Shown in pieces: positions 1-9,245 of a stretch of 64,000 bases of DNA; position 1 is the first letter of the stretch, and every line of letters starts with the position of its first letter. The notes under the pieces are model-generated. The model saw nothing but the letters and a program-made list of their open reading frames with translations, did no database searches and was not told the DNA's origin. A program made the position numbers and the translations under genes. The stretch is from VSJD01 sp964617825 (GTDB taxonomy: Bacteria > Verrucomicrobiota > Kiritimatiellia > JAAZAB01), in NCBI GenBank assembly GCA_964617825.1, contig CAZTWL010000006.1:62001-126000 (forward strand), written 5' to 3'.

Positions 1-239
1 CTTATCCCGATGCGTTGCTCGAAGTCGACGGCATCGAGGAACGGATTGCGCCCTCGGCCACGACGTTGACCTGTTTTGCGCTTAACTGCGTCATGGCCGA
101 AACCATTCGCCTGATCAAGGAGAAAGGCGGCAAGCCGGAGATCTGGGTCAGCAACAACATTCCCGGTTGCGATGAGCACAACAAACCGATTCATGACAAA
201 TATCGCCATCGGATCCATCACCTGTATCCGGTCTGGTAA
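1..239 (+). CDS. SIS-domain phosphosugar-binding protein, C-terminal part
   Basis: This is the 3' end of a gene that starts before the window; the visible reading frame runs from base 3 to the TAA at 237-239. The encoded tail has the pattern SATTLTCFALNCVMAE followed by IWVSNNIPGCDEHNK. I recognise this as the C-terminal part of the SIS-domain proteins related to UPF0309, which bind phosphosugars. The family assignment comes from recall of the SxNxPGxDEHN pattern and not from a search. The TTG at 15 is an internal codon and not a start. The true substrate cannot be told from 78 residues. Confidence 0.6.
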   Translation, partial: YPDALLEVDGIEERIAPSATTLTCFALNCVMAETIRLIKEKGGKPEIWVSNNIPGCDEHNKPIHDKYRHRIHHLYPVW

Positions 240-258
240 GCCATTAAAAGGAAGCATT

Positions 259-276
259 AGCATCCCCCAGGATGCT
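259..276. terminator. Small hairpin after the SIS gene
   Basis: AGCATCC at 259-265 and GGATGCT at 270-276 form a 7-bp stem with a 4-base loop, 20 bases after the stop codon. No T-tract follows, so an intrinsic terminator is only possible. Confidence 0.3.
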
Positions 277-423
277 CAGAACGTAGGCGATGGACCGTGG
301 ACTGTAGGAAAACGGGCAAGAAACGAGCAATGATCAGCCAGATGTAAAAACCATAGTTCCGGTTTTGTGTATTTGCATTTTGCCTGTTCGAACCTACGGA
401 CGACAGTCTTCAACCCTCGGCGG

Positions 424-444
424 CCCTATGGGACGCCAATGAAA
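424..444 (+). repeat. 21-bp leader repeat, copy 1
   Basis: CCCTATGGGACGCCAATGAA (plus one A) lies just before the hydrolase gene at 456. The same 21 bases occur on the minus strand at 41473-41493, where they supply the start codon of the IclR gene. A shorter copy (TATGGGACGCCAA) is at 61580-61592. Here the ATG in the repeat opens a 10-codon leader (MKRKRICNRT) that overlaps the start of the downstream gene. Confidence 0.6.
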
Positions 445-455
445 AGGAAGCGAAT

Positions 456-1478
456 ATGCAATCGAACATAATCCTGGCGGCCTTGGTGATCCTGGCGGGT
501 GTGCCGGCCCTGCAAGCGGAAGAAACGAAACTCGTTGACGGCTGGCCGCCGGAAGTGAGAGTGGTCCGCTTTCTTTCGCCGGCCGATAATACCATGCAAC
601 CCGCTTTGTTCTACAATCCGGCAAAACCGGAGCCGGTTCCGCTCCTTGTCGCATTGCATCCCTGGTCGGCCAACTATTTGCGGAAAGAACCGGACTATGC
701 TGTCTGGTGCATCAAGAAAGGGTGGGCCATGATCCACCCCGATTTTCGCGGTCGGTTCAACCGGCCCGAAGCCACCGGGTCGGAATCGGTCGTGCAGGAT
801 ATCCTCGCTGCGGTCGAGTATGCCCGCAAACAGGCGCAGATCGATTCAGACCGCATTTATCTTGTCGGTGTTTCGGGCGGAGGGTACATATCGCTGCTGA
901 TGGCCGGGCGCCATCCTGAAATCTGGGCGGGCGTTTCCGCCTGGGTGCCGATTTATGACCTTAAAGACTGGCACGCGGAATGCGCCACGCGCAAAGCGCA
1001 TTATGCCAGGCAGCTTGAAAAGTCCTGCGGCGGAGCGCCCGGGACAAGCGCCGAGGTGGATCGGCAATACCGGGTCCGCTCCGCCTCCACGTATTTGACA
1101 AATGCCGCCGCCATTTCCCTTGATATCAACGCGGGCATTCGTGACGGCAGCGTGCCGGTCAGTCAGTCCCTGAAGGCCTTCAACGCCTTGGCGAAGCCGG
1201 AGGATCGCATATCGGCCGATGACATCGGATTCATTGCGGACAAGGCCGAAATCCCCGGAAAATTTCCGGCGTCTGTTCCCGACAGCCTCTACGGCCGGCG
1301 TTCCGTCCTCTTGCGCCGGATATCTAACAATGCCCGGGTAACCATTTTCAACGGCGAGCACGAGATCATACCCGCGGCCGGGCTCGCCTGGCTGGAAAAA
1401 CAAAGGAAAAATTCTGCGCCCGTATGGGATGTGAATTCTTCCGCGAACCGAACAGGAACGGGCAATCCTCAAAATTAG
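456..1478 (+). CDS. Secreted alpha/beta hydrolase, prolyl-oligopeptidase type
   Basis: This is a 340-residue protein with an N-terminal signal peptide (residues 1 to about 21, hydrophobic core then ALQA-EE). It has an alpha/beta hydrolase fold of the prolyl oligopeptidase/acetyl xylan esterase type. The nucleophile elbow GVSGGG is at 138-143 (Ser140). Asp230 (in RDGSVPVSQS) and His302 (in FNGEHE) fit the acid and base of the triad. The HPDFRG motif at 94-99 fits the oxyanion region of these peptidases. It is probably exported and acts on a peptide or ester outside the cytoplasm; the substrate is unknown. The GH20-like gene starts 30 bases downstream in the same direction, so the two may be co-transcribed for glycoconjugate breakdown. 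The GGAAG at 447-451 is a weak ribosome binding site for this start. Confidence 0.75.
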   Translation: MQSNIILAALVILAGVPALQAEETKLVDGWPPEVRVVRFLSPADNTMQPALFYNPAKPEPVPLLVALHPWSANYLRKEPDYAVWCIKKGWAMIHPDFRGRFNRPEATGSESVVQDILAAVEYARKQAQIDSDRIYLVGVSGGGYISLLMAGRHPEIWAGVSAWVPIYDLKDWHAECATRKAHYARQLEKSCGGAPGTSAEVDRQYRVRSASTYLTNAAAISLDINAGIRDGSVPVSQSLKAFNALAKPEDRISADDIGFIADKAEIPGKFPASVPDSLYGRRSVLLRRISNNARVTIFNGEHEIIPAAGLAWLEKQRKNSAPVWDVNSSANRTGTGNPQN

Positions 1479-1508
1479 CGGGCGCTGAATCGTCACAGGA
1501 GCTGTTTC

Positions 1509-3419
1509 ATGAAAAGAATGCCATTGCGTGACCGAGGGGCTATGGAATTTCGCGCTGTGCAACTGGACATTGCCAACCAGCCCGAAAACCTGGAATACAT
1601 CCGGTCGTTCATCAACTTTGCCGCCAAATGCGGCTATAATTACCTGGCCTTGCATCTCAAGGGCCGGATAAGGACCCGGTCGTTCCCCTATAAAAGCCCA
1701 AGCGAGTCCTATTCCCCGGATGACATGCGCAAAATAGTCGATTATGCCGCCAAAAAGAAAATGGCGGTCTTGCCGATCGTGGAAACCTTCGGTCACGTGG
1801 AACAGTTCCTGGAATGCCCGGAACTCGCGCATTTGGCGGAATTGCGGGATGGCCGCGAAGGAAGGTTTGCGAAAGCCCGGATGGCGTTTTGTCCCTCCCT
1901 TGAGGGAACTCGTGAATTCCTCGAGAATTACCTGGCGGAAATTGCCGAGCTTTTTCCCTCGGAATATTTTCACGCCGGGTGCGATGAGGTCTGGGACATC
2001 GGTTATTGCGACTTGTGCCGCAAGCGACTGGAGACCGAAACCCAGGCGGATATTTTCGGGAAACATCTGAATCTTGTTCATGGCATCGTTGCGCGCAAGC
2101 TGCAGAAGCGGATGATAATCTGGGATGACTTGTTCGATCTTTATCCCCAGGCGCTCCGCGCGCTCCCGCGAGACATCATCATGTGCGCCTGGCATTACGA
2201 TAAGTTGATCGAGAAGCCGTTTGGCCACTGCGGCGGTCCGCAGACCGACAAGCTGGCTCTCTACGCCAAGCTGGGCTTCAAGTCCATTTTTGCGCCGGCG
2301 GTCTTTTCCATCAGGAATGTCGAATCCTTCAGCGCCTATGCCATGAACCGGAATATTCTGGGCGGCCTGCTTACGGTCTGGGGGATGCAAAGGCTGTTTC
2401 TTTTTTCGGACTATCCCACGATTGCCTACGCGGGCGCTCTCTGGAGCGGGAAGGAGCGGGATTCCCGCCAAAATCTCCAGGATAAAGCGGTACGCGCGAC
2501 GACCGGATGCGTGCAAAAAGAGCAAATCAGCCTGATTAAAGTGATTCTCAATTCCCGGGATATTACCCTCCCGGCCGCGCCCCAGGCTTATTTGCGGGGA
2601 CCGTTCAGCGATGAGGAATATGAGCGCAAACAGGTGATCGACGCCGCGCAGGCGGCGCTGGCGTCGTGCGGCCCTGGCGCATCGGGGGCTGTCCATCAGC
2701 ATGTGCTTGAAGACCTGGCCGTATGTGTTGAGGTGGAGTCGATTTATTTCGAGTTGCGGGAACTGCTGACGGCGCTGTATGTGCCCGCAAATTCTCCGCA
2801 GCAATGGGCGGAACTAAAGCGGTGCATCGAGCGCTGCCGCGGCAGGCTGATAGCCGTCAAGGCCAAGCGGCGCCGCCAATGGGACCGGCATCGCCGCGGG
2901 ATCAGCCCCTGCAAGACCGATCCTTATTTCGATTCCTTGATCGGCATGCTTGCCCAGGCGGCGGACGAGGCGAAGAAAACGAAAGCCCTTTTAAAGGTGA
3001 CGTTCCCGTTCAGCACGTCCGGCGTCGAGTTTTTAATAAAATATCGGCATGACCCAAAATGGCGCCGGGCCGCGTCCGGTTCTTTCAATCAAGCTCCGTT
3101 TAACGGGCCGTTCCGCGGTTACTTTCCGCTTTACACGGCAGGGACGCCGGAAGCTATCCGTGTGGAGTCCTGGGGATACTGCCTGACGGGCATCACTTTT
3201 CTGGAAGTCGATACGGGAAAGTCCCGGTATGTGCCGGCATCCATCGTCGCTCTTGAAGGCCGTGTCATCGATCCCGCGGCGTTGCTGGAGGAAGGCCGGG
3301 ACTGGTGCTCGATGGGCGAAGGGGAACAAGGCGCCCGCAGAAAGTTCTGCAATCCGAGCCTGGCCAAGGCGCGCAATGCGATCGAAATTGCCCTCAAGGA
3401 AGACGAATTCCCCGGGTGA
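1509..3419 (+). CDS. Glycoside hydrolase family 20-like protein
   Basis: This is a 636-residue protein without a signal peptide. The first half is a TIM-barrel of the GH20 (beta-N-acetylhexosaminidase) type. The hallmark HxGxDE appears as HAGCDE at 155-160, so Asp159/Glu160 are the expected assisting and acid/base residues of substrate-assisted catalysis. The upstream ETFGHVEQF segment also fits the family. The C-terminal 300 residues are not recognised. The start is supported by AGGAG at 1499-1503 (6 bases before the ATG). The protein should remove terminal N-acetylhexosamine, or a related sugar, inside the cell. It pairs with the secreted hydrolase just upstream. GH20-like proteins without export signals are common in glycan-degrading PVC bacteria (general knowledge). 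The exact sugar is not determined. Confidence 0.75.
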   Translation: MKRMPLRDRGAMEFRAVQLDIANQPENLEYIRSFINFAAKCGYNYLALHLKGRIRTRSFPYKSPSESYSPDDMRKIVDYAAKKKMAVLPIVETFGHVEQFLECPELAHLAELRDGREGRFAKARMAFCPSLEGTREFLENYLAEIAELFPSEYFHAGCDEVWDIGYCDLCRKRLETETQADIFGKHLNLVHGIVARKLQKRMIIWDDLFDLYPQALRALPRDIIMCAWHYDKLIEKPFGHCGGPQTDKLALYAKLGFKSIFAPAVFSIRNVESFSAYAMNRNILGGLLTVWGMQRLFLFSDYPTIAYAGALWSGKERDSRQNLQDKAVRATTGCVQKEQISLIKVILNSRDITLPAAPQAYLRGPFSDEEYERKQVIDAAQAALASCGPGASGAVHQHVLEDLAVCVEVESIYFELRELLTALYVPANSPQQWAELKRCIERCRGRLIAVKAKRRRQWDRHRRGISPCKTDPYFDSLIGMLAQAADEAKKTKALLKVTFPFSTSGVEFLIKYRHDPKWRRAASGSFNQAPFNGPFRGYFPLYTAGTPEAIRVESWGYCLTGITFLEVDTGKSRYVPASIVALEGRVIDPAALLEEGRDWCSMGEGEQGARRKFCNPSLAKARNAIEIALKEDEFPG

Positions 3420-3531
3420 TGAACGCGGACGAAATCCTTGCCCGGTTTTTATCCGGCCTTTGGGTGGATGCCCGCCGTCGGCGAGCTCCAGGATCGGAGC
3501 GCCGGCGAGGACCTCGGCGGGAACCAACGGC

Positions 3532-4548
3532 TTACCATTTGACGATTGTGCCGCCCCAGGAATAGCCGACCCCAAACCCTACCAGGCAGACAGACATTCC
3601 CCTGACGAGCTTGCCCTCGGTGGCCGCCTGGCTCATGGCGATGGGGATGGAAGCCGAAACGGTGTTTCCGATGTTCAATAAATTCACATAATACTTGTCT
3701 TTGGGAATGTTGATTTTCACTCTCAATTTTTCAAGCAGGTAAGCGTTAGCCTGATGAAAGATGAACAAATCGACATCGCCGAATTTAATGTTGTTCTTGA
3801 TCATTACCTGGTTGACGAGTTCGGGAACCAGCTGATCGGTAAACTTGAAGAGGGAGGGCCCGTTCATGTAAAGATTGTTCTGCGAGCGGATATTGCCGAA
3901 TTTATCCTGCACTTCGAGCGCCGTTGCTTTTGTGCGGGGGATTTTCATGCCGCCCGCCGGGATGCATAATTCGTTGGCGCCGGAGCCATCCGTGCCCAGA
4001 ATAAATTCGCCGATGAAACTGTCTCCGGAGCCCCGGCAGATGAGCGAAGCCGCCGCCCCATCGCCGAAAATGGTGCGGGTCGATTTGTCCCGGGCATTGA
4101 TATGTTTGGTGTACGTATCGGCCATGATTAAGAGCGTATGGCGCGACAAGCCGCTCTGCACCAGCGATTTGGCGAGCGCCAGTCCGTAGATATAGCCGGA
4201 ACAGCCCAGATTGTAATCGAAGGCCGCGCAGCTTTTCGACAAACCCAGTCTTTCGTGGACGATGCAGGAAGTGGGCGGAAGCAGGTAATCGGGGCTTTCC
4301 GTGCAAAGAATCAGAAAATCGATTTCAGCGCGGGCGGCCGGATTTTTTTCGAATAACGCATTGGCGGCATTTACCGCCAGGTCCGAAACGAATTCGCCTT
4401 CCCCGCAAACCCGCCGGTTTTGAATTCCAGTTTTCGAAAGAATTTTATTGGTGGTCCATTCGCCGTAATCGCGGATCAACTCCTGGTTGGAACATGATTT
4501 CTCTGGCAGATGAATTTCTATGGAATGAATATGTGCTGAATTTGGCAT
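3532..4548 (-). CDS. Beta-ketoacyl-ACP synthase III (KAS III/FabH family)
   Basis: The 338-residue protein carries the full Cys-His-Asn triad of KAS III thiolase-fold enzymes: Cys116 in NLGCSGY, His265 in FHQAN and Asn295 in NIGNT. KAS III condenses an acyl-CoA with malonyl-ACP to start a fatty acid or polyketide chain in the cytoplasm. The gene is second in an operon with a TetR regulator: the regulator's TAG stop overlaps this gene's ribosome binding site (TAGGAGACGC before the ATG), so translation is probably coupled. A dedicated regulator and the absence of other fatty-acid genes suggest a specialised acyl starter or signal molecule and not the housekeeping FabH. That is inference. No symbol is given because the role in main fatty acid synthesis is uncertain. 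Confidence 0.85.
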   Translation of the reverse strand: MPNSAHIHSIEIHLPEKSCSNQELIRDYGEWTTNKILSKTGIQNRRVCGEGEFVSDLAVNAANALFEKNPAARAEIDFLILCTESPDYLLPPTSCIVHERLGLSKSCAAFDYNLGCSGYIYGLALAKSLVQSGLSRHTLLIMADTYTKHINARDKSTRTIFGDGAAASLICRGSGDSFIGEFILGTDGSGANELCIPAGGMKIPRTKATALEVQDKFGNIRSQNNLYMNGPSLFKFTDQLVPELVNQVMIKNNIKFGDVDLFIFHQANAYLLEKLRVKINIPKDKYYVNLLNIGNTVSASIPIAMSQAATEGKLVRGMSVCLVGFGVGYSWGGTIVKW

Positions 4549-4555
4549 GCGTCTC

Positions 4556-5158
4556 CTAAGCCATCTCCGTCTTGCCCTGACCCCGCGGATATTGAGGAAG
4601 TCGCCGCGGCATCGTCGAGTTCGCCAAATCGTCGGCGAGCCGTAGAAGCGTATTTTTTATGCGCTTGCACTGGCTTTTGCTGAAAGGCGAAAGGCCAAGC
4701 AAAGCCGACATCCAAATGCCCTCGGTGGCCAGCGAAAGGAGCATCATGTGCTCGGGATTGGGCGATGTTTTGATAATTCTGGTTAAATTCTTCAGGTTCT
4801 TCTTGCGGATGGTCTGGAGCAATTGCGGCTCGCGGGTCAAAGCCGCCAGCAAAGCCATGGCCGCGCTGCGGTAATCTTCGCCGATAGCTGACCAGGTCAG
4901 GATATAGGCCTTGATTTCGCGGACGGGGCTTGCCGGCAGCGACGACCGGATATTATCCAGGCGCTTTTCCATGCGGTCGACAAATCTCTTCAACATTGCC
5001 CGCAGAAAATCGCGCTGGCTTGGGAAATGATACATCAGCCCGCCCTTGCTGACGCCAGCCTTGGAAGCCACGGCATCCATGGTCATATGCTTTGCGCCCT
5101 TCTTCAGCACGATCTCTTCGGCTGCATCCAGTATGCGGTCGCGTGACGACGATTTCAT
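4556..5158 (-). CDS. TetR/AcrR-family transcriptional regulator
   Basis: The 200-residue protein starts with a typical TetR helix-turn-helix: RDRILDAAEEIVLKKG, then MTMDAVASKAGVSKGGLMYHF at about residues 24-45. The C-terminal ligand domain is unspecific, as usual. The start is supported by GGGAGGAG six bases upstream. It is the first gene of the tetR-fabH-like operon and lies right behind a promoter in which a palindrome sits between the -35 and -10 boxes. Autorepression and repression of the KAS III gene is therefore the simplest reading. The ligand is probably an acyl-CoA or related lipid, judged only from the neighbour. Confidence 0.85.
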   Translation of the reverse strand: MKSSSRDRILDAAEEIVLKKGAKHMTMDAVASKAGVSKGGLMYHFPSQRDFLRAMLKRFVDRMEKRLDNIRSSLPASPVREIKAYILTWSAIGEDYRSAAMALLAALTREPQLLQTIRKKNLKNLTRIIKTSPNPEHMMLLSLATEGIWMSALLGLSPFSKSQCKRIKNTLLRLADDLANSTMPRRLPQYPRGQGKTEMA

Positions 5159-5182
5159 GCTAACTCCTCCCGTGTGGTTAAG

Positions 5183-5211
5183 GCTATACCAACTGGTCGG
5201 TATAGTATCAA
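5183..5211 (-). promoter_or_regulatory. Promoter with TetR operator before tetR-fabH
   Basis: On the minus strand TTGATA (complement of 5206-5211) and TATAGC (complement of 5183-5188) are spaced by exactly 17 bases, fitting a sigma-70 promoter. The span 5184-5205 is a 22-bp imperfect palindrome with outer arms CTATACC / GGTATAG and inner ACCGAC / GTTGGT, a typical TetR-family operator layout. The ATG of the regulator is 25 bases downstream. Confidence 0.7.
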
Positions 5212-5596
5212 TATTATATTTGTCATCCGGAGGCCAGCATTACGCCGTTCTGGGAAGAATCCCGGCGCGACCAGTTCAACCGGCTTTCCGGCCCCTGGAA
5301 CTGTGAGGGCCGCCAGCCCGAACCTGCTATGGAGTCGAGCGGCAGCCGCGCCAGACGCTTGGTATGACCATGCCGCCGGGGTGATCATCGTGCGGAAAAC
5401 CTGTCGCCTGCCGGTTCCAAACCGGCGGCGGATGGGCCGGACCGCCGCCGAGAACGTGCCGTCACGGCCTGCAGTAGCGGTTCCTGTTGGAATTTGTCGG
5501 GTTTGCGCTAGCATTCATGGACGCGACTTGCTACATTGACCGCCAACGTGTCTTGAACTGGTCGGATCGGCAAAGAGTCTGCCGGATCAGGCTATC
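5212..5596. other. Gene-free stretch between tetR and the defence-like locus
   Basis: No coding region or RNA is recognisable here. The stretch must hold the promoter of the gene set starting at 5597, but no convincing -35/-10 pair was found by eye. Confidence 0.4.
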
Positions 5597-5791
5597 GTGC
5601 AAGAACAAGAACGCTGGCTCTCGGTCGAGGAGATTGCCGTCCACCTAGGCGTCAATCGGGACACGATTTACAAGTGGATTGATCGGTGTCAGATGCCCGC
5701 CCACAAGCTCGGTAAGCTTTGGAAATTCAAGGCGACCGAGGTTGACGAGTGGATTCGAGAGGGCAAAGCAGGCGAAGGGGAACGCAAGTGA
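5597..5791 (+). CDS. Small excisionase/MerR-type helix-turn-helix protein
   Basis: This is a 64-residue protein with the HTH_17/excisionase pattern LSVEEIAVHLGVNRDTIYKW at residues 8-27, followed by the wing (KLGKLWKFKATEVDEWI). It should bind DNA as a small regulator or directionality factor. The start is GTG at 5597. It is first in the run of defence-like genes; the helicase gene begins 34 bases after its stop. Such HTH proteins often precede restriction or methylation genes and probably set their expression. No integrase is nearby, so an excisionase role is less likely. Confidence 0.75.
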   Translation: MQEQERWLSVEEIAVHLGVNRDTIYKWIDRCQMPAHKLGKLWKFKATEVDEWIREGKAGEGERK

Positions 5792-5825
5792 ACATGACCT
5801 CGATCATGGGAATGGGACGGACGTA

Positions 5826-8800
5826 ATGCCCCAGATATTCGACAACATCGAGAAGCACCTTCTGACGGCCCTCTCCGAAGCGATGGGACTCTCGAAGAGG
5901 TCTGATTTCTGCGTCGGCTACTTCAACCTTCGCGGATGGCGGCAGATTGATTCCTTCGTCGAGAAATGGCCTGGTGGGGACGGCAACTGTTGCCGGTTAA
6001 TGGTCGGCATGCAGACCCTTCCGGCCGAGGATCTCCACGCTGCCCTCAGTCTCGCCACAACACCAGCCCGCATGGACAACGCCACGGCGCTCCGTCTGAA
6101 GAAGGCGCTGGCGGAGGAGTTCCGTAACCAGCTCTGTATCGGCGCGCCTACCGAAGATGACGAACGTGGCCTCCGCCGATTGGCCGCCCAGATCAAAGCG
6201 CAGAAGGTCGTCGTCAAACTCTTCGTCAAGCACCCGCTGCATGCCAAGCTCTACCTCCTTTTTCGCCCAGACCCGATCAACCCCATCGTCAGTTATCTCG
6301 GCAGCAGCAATCTCACCCTGGCGGGCCTGTCCAAACAGGGCGAGTTGAACGTGGACGTGCTCGACCATGATGCCACCCAGAAACTCGCAAGGTGGTTTGA
6401 AGACCGATGGAACGATCACTGGTGCCTCGATATCTCGAAGGAGCTGGTCGAGATCATCGAAACGAGCTGGGCGCGAGAGACGCCCATCCCGCCGTATCAC
6501 ATCTACCTGAAGATCGCCTATTGCCTCTCCCAAGAGGCCCGCGCTGGCCTCACCGAGTTCCGCATCCCCAAGGAGTTCGGGAACAAGCTCTTTGATTTCC
6601 AGAAAGCTGCGGTCAAGATCGCCGCTCATCATCTGAACAAGCGTCACGGCGTTATGATCGGCGACGTGGTCGGGCTGGGCAAGACCATCATGGCAACCGC
6701 CGTGGCCCGCATCTTCGAAGATGACCACGGTCTGGAGACCCTGATCATCTGCCCGAAGAACCTCGTTCGCATGTGGGAGGACTACAAGGAGCAGTACCGG
6801 CTGCATGCCAGGGTTCTCTCCATCACCCGGGCCATTGCCGAACTGCCCGAGTGTCGCCGTTACCGTCTCGTCGTGGTGGACGAGAGTCACAACCTCCGCA
6901 ACCGCGAGGGCAAGCGCTACCACGCCATCCGCGACTACATAGAGAAGAACGAAAGCCGTGTTATCCTGCTGTCGGCCACGCCTTACAACAAGAGCTACCT
7001 CGACCTGGCCAGCCAACTCCGACTCTTCGTTGCCGAAGACCGTGACCTCGGCATCCGCCCGGAGCGCTTGCTTCAGGAAGTTGGCGAGACCGAGTTCATC
7101 CGACAGCACCAGTGCGCGGTCCGTTCGCTCGCTGCTTTCGAGCACAGCGAACACCCGGACGACTGGCGTGAACTCATGCGACTCTACCTTGTCCGTCGCA
7201 CGCGCAGTTTCATTCAGGACAACTATGCGCAGTATGACCCCCAGCGGAAACAGAAGTTCCTGACCTTTGAAGACGGACGCCGTTCCTATTTCCCGACGCG
7301 CGTTCCCAAGACGCTCAAGTTCCGCGTGGACGAGTGCGACAAGAACGATCAGTACGGCCGCCTCTACTGCGAGGACGTGGTCAAGATCATAAACAAACTC
7401 GATCTGCCGCGCTATGGTCTGGGTAACTACGTCGCGCCGTCGTCGGACAAGCCCCCATCACAACCCGAGGCCAAACAGATCGAGGACCTATCCCGCGCCG
7501 GCAAACGCCTCATGGGGTTCTGTCGGACGGGCCTTTTCAAGCGTCTGGAGAGTAGCGGTGCGGTCTTCCTGCAGTCCATCGAGCGCCATATCCTACGCAA
7601 CTATGTCTACATACATGCCATCGAGAACGGTTTTCCGGTCCCCATCGGCACGCAGGATGTGGAAATGCTCGACTCGCGCGTGTACGACGAAGATGCCGAC
7701 GACGTAAACGCCCGTCTCGATATTGAGGAGGACGCGACCGAGGAAGCGGCCAACGCCTGCCAGCAACCGCTGCGCACCCCAGAGCAATTCCGTGCCAAAG
7801 CCAAAGAGGTCTATGAGTTCTACGACAAACACGCCAAGCGCCGCTTCAAGTGGCTGCGGTCCGGCCTGTTCATCGCCGAACTGCGTGATGACCTCGAAAA
7901 CGATGCCAAAAGCCTGCTGAAAATTCTGAAGAGCGCCGGGCAGTGGGAACCAGCGGCCGACACAAAACTGCAGACCCTTGCCGCCACCCTCAAGAAGACG
8001 CACCCCGGCGACAAGGTTATAATCTTTACCCAGTTCGCCGACACCGCCCGCTACCTGGAGCGCCAACTTTCTGCCATGAGCGTGGACCGTATCGCGGGTG
8101 CGACCGGCGATTCCAGCGACCCGACCCTTATCGCCTGGCGGTTCAGCCCTGTGAGCAATGGCAAGTGCGCCAGTGTCGCTCCTCTCGATGAACTTCGCGT
8201 CCTCGTTGCTACCGATGTCCTCAGCGAAGGCCAGAACCTCCAGGATTGTCACATCGTCGTCAACTACGACCTGCCCTGGGCCATCATTCGGCTCATTCAG
8301 CGTGCGGGCCGGGTGGACCGCATCGGTCAGGAGGCGGACACCATCGTCTGTTACTCGTTCCTGCCCGCAGAGGGCGTGGAGAAGATCATCCGCCTCCGCA
8401 GTCGGGTTCGCCAGCGGCTTCAACAGAACCAAGAGGTCGTCGGGGCTGACGAACTCTTCTTCGAAGACCAGCGCGACGAAGCCAAGGCACTCAACGATCT
8501 CTACACCGAGAAGGCCGGTATCCTTGACGGCGAGGCCGACAACGAAGTGGACCTTTCGTCCTACGCTTACCAAATATGGAAGAACGCCCTTGATGCCAAT
8601 CCAGAACTGGAGAAGATCGTCCCCGAACTACCGCCGGTGGTGTACAGCTCGCGACCCTGGTCCCCAACTTCCGAAAAACCCGAGGGTGTCCTGGTCTACC
8701 TCAAGACAGCTGACGGCAACGATGCCCTGGCCTGGATGAACAAAGCTGGTGAGAGCGTCACAGAATCCCAGTACGCTATCCTGCGCGCGGCCGAGTGCAA

Positions 8801-9209
8801 ACCGGAAACGCCGCACGTGTCCCGCCATGTTAACCATCATCAACTGGTGCAGGAGGGCGTCAAACTGATCGTGAAGGAGGAGCGCGCCATCGGCGGCCAG
8901 CTCGGGCGGCCATCCGGCGCGCGCTTCCGCACCTACGAACGCCTGAAAGCCCACGCCGAGGATATTGAGGGTACGCTCTTCGAGTCGACATTGCTGCACA
9001 AGGCCATAGAACAGATCTACCGTTACCCGCTCCGCCAAACCGCCGTTGACACACTCAACCGTCAACTTCGGTCAGGCATCACCAACCAGGCGCTCGCCGA
9101 TCTCGTCATGGCCCTGTACGAAGAAGACCGGCTTTGCATCGTCCATGAGAAGGAAGAAAGCCACGAGCCCCGTATCATCTGCTCTATGGGGTTGAGGGCA
9201 GGTGAGTAG
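5826..9209 (+). CDS. PLD-domain SNF2-type helicase (defence-like)
   Basis: Taking the ATG at 5826 (part of a TAATG overlap with a 10-codon reading frame), the product has 1127 residues. The N-terminus is a phospholipase-D-like domain: H139-x-K141 in PLHAKLYLLF and GSSNLT at 159-164. Then follows a superfamily-2 helicase of the SNF2/RapA kind: motif I VGLGKT (282-287), DESH (352-355), SATPYN, ITQF-type motif IV as IFTQF, motif V VATDVLSEGQNLQ, and motif VI QRAGRVDRIGQ. PLD domains in this setting usually bind or cut DNA; the helicase part should translocate on double-stranded DNA. It is followed by an unknown small protein and an Eco57I-type methyltransferase. The pairing resembles DrmD/DrmMI of class 1 DISARM, but drmA, drmB and a separate drmC are absent. 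An earlier in-frame start at 5679 would overlap the HTH gene and is unlikely. Confidence 0.85.
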   Translation: MPQIFDNIEKHLLTALSEAMGLSKRSDFCVGYFNLRGWRQIDSFVEKWPGGDGNCCRLMVGMQTLPAEDLHAALSLATTPARMDNATALRLKKALAEEFRNQLCIGAPTEDDERGLRRLAAQIKAQKVVVKLFVKHPLHAKLYLLFRPDPINPIVSYLGSSNLTLAGLSKQGELNVDVLDHDATQKLARWFEDRWNDHWCLDISKELVEIIETSWARETPIPPYHIYLKIAYCLSQEARAGLTEFRIPKEFGNKLFDFQKAAVKIAAHHLNKRHGVMIGDVVGLGKTIMATAVARIFEDDHGLETLIICPKNLVRMWEDYKEQYRLHARVLSITRAIAELPECRRYRLVVVDESHNLRNREGKRYHAIRDYIEKNESRVILLSATPYNKSYLDLASQLRLFVAEDRDLGIRPERLLQEVGETEFIRQHQCAVRSLAAFEHSEHPDDWRELMRLYLVRRTRSFIQDNYAQYDPQRKQKFLTFEDGRRSYFPTRVPKTLKFRVDECDKNDQYGRLYCEDVVKIINKLDLPRYGLGNYVAPSSDKPPSQPEAKQIEDLSRAGKRLMGFCRTGLFKRLESSGAVFLQSIERHILRNYVYIHAIENGFPVPIGTQDVEMLDSRVYDEDADDVNARLDIEEDATEEAANACQQPLRTPEQFRAKAKEVYEFYDKHAKRRFKWLRSGLFIAELRDDLENDAKSLLKILKSAGQWEPAADTKLQTLAATLKKTHPGDKVIIFTQFADTARYLERQLSAMSVDRIAGATGDSSDPTLIAWRFSPVSNGKCASVAPLDELRVLVATDVLSEGQNLQDCHIVVNYDLPWAIIRLIQRAGRVDRIGQEADTIVCYSFLPAEGVEKIIRLRSRVRQRLQQNQEVVGADELFFEDQRDEAKALNDLYTEKAGILDGEADNEVDLSSYAYQIWKNALDANPELEKIVPELPPVVYSSRPWSPTSEKPEGVLVYLKTADGNDALAWMNKAGESVTESQYAILRAAECKPETPHVSRHVNHHQLVQEGVKLIVKEERAIGGQLGRPSGARFRTYERLKAHAEDIEGTLFESTLLHKAIEQIYRYPLRQTAVDTLNRQLRSGITNQALADLVMALYEEDRLCIVHEKEESHEPRIICSMGLRAGE

Positions 9210-9245
9210 TAATTAGACAATGCAGAAACAACAAGGAGGCTTCGT

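Noticed and set aside
846..2804. 652-residue minus-strand open frame
   Set aside because: It is antisense to the GH20-like gene, which has catalytic motifs and a good ribosome binding site; the minus product shows no family pattern.
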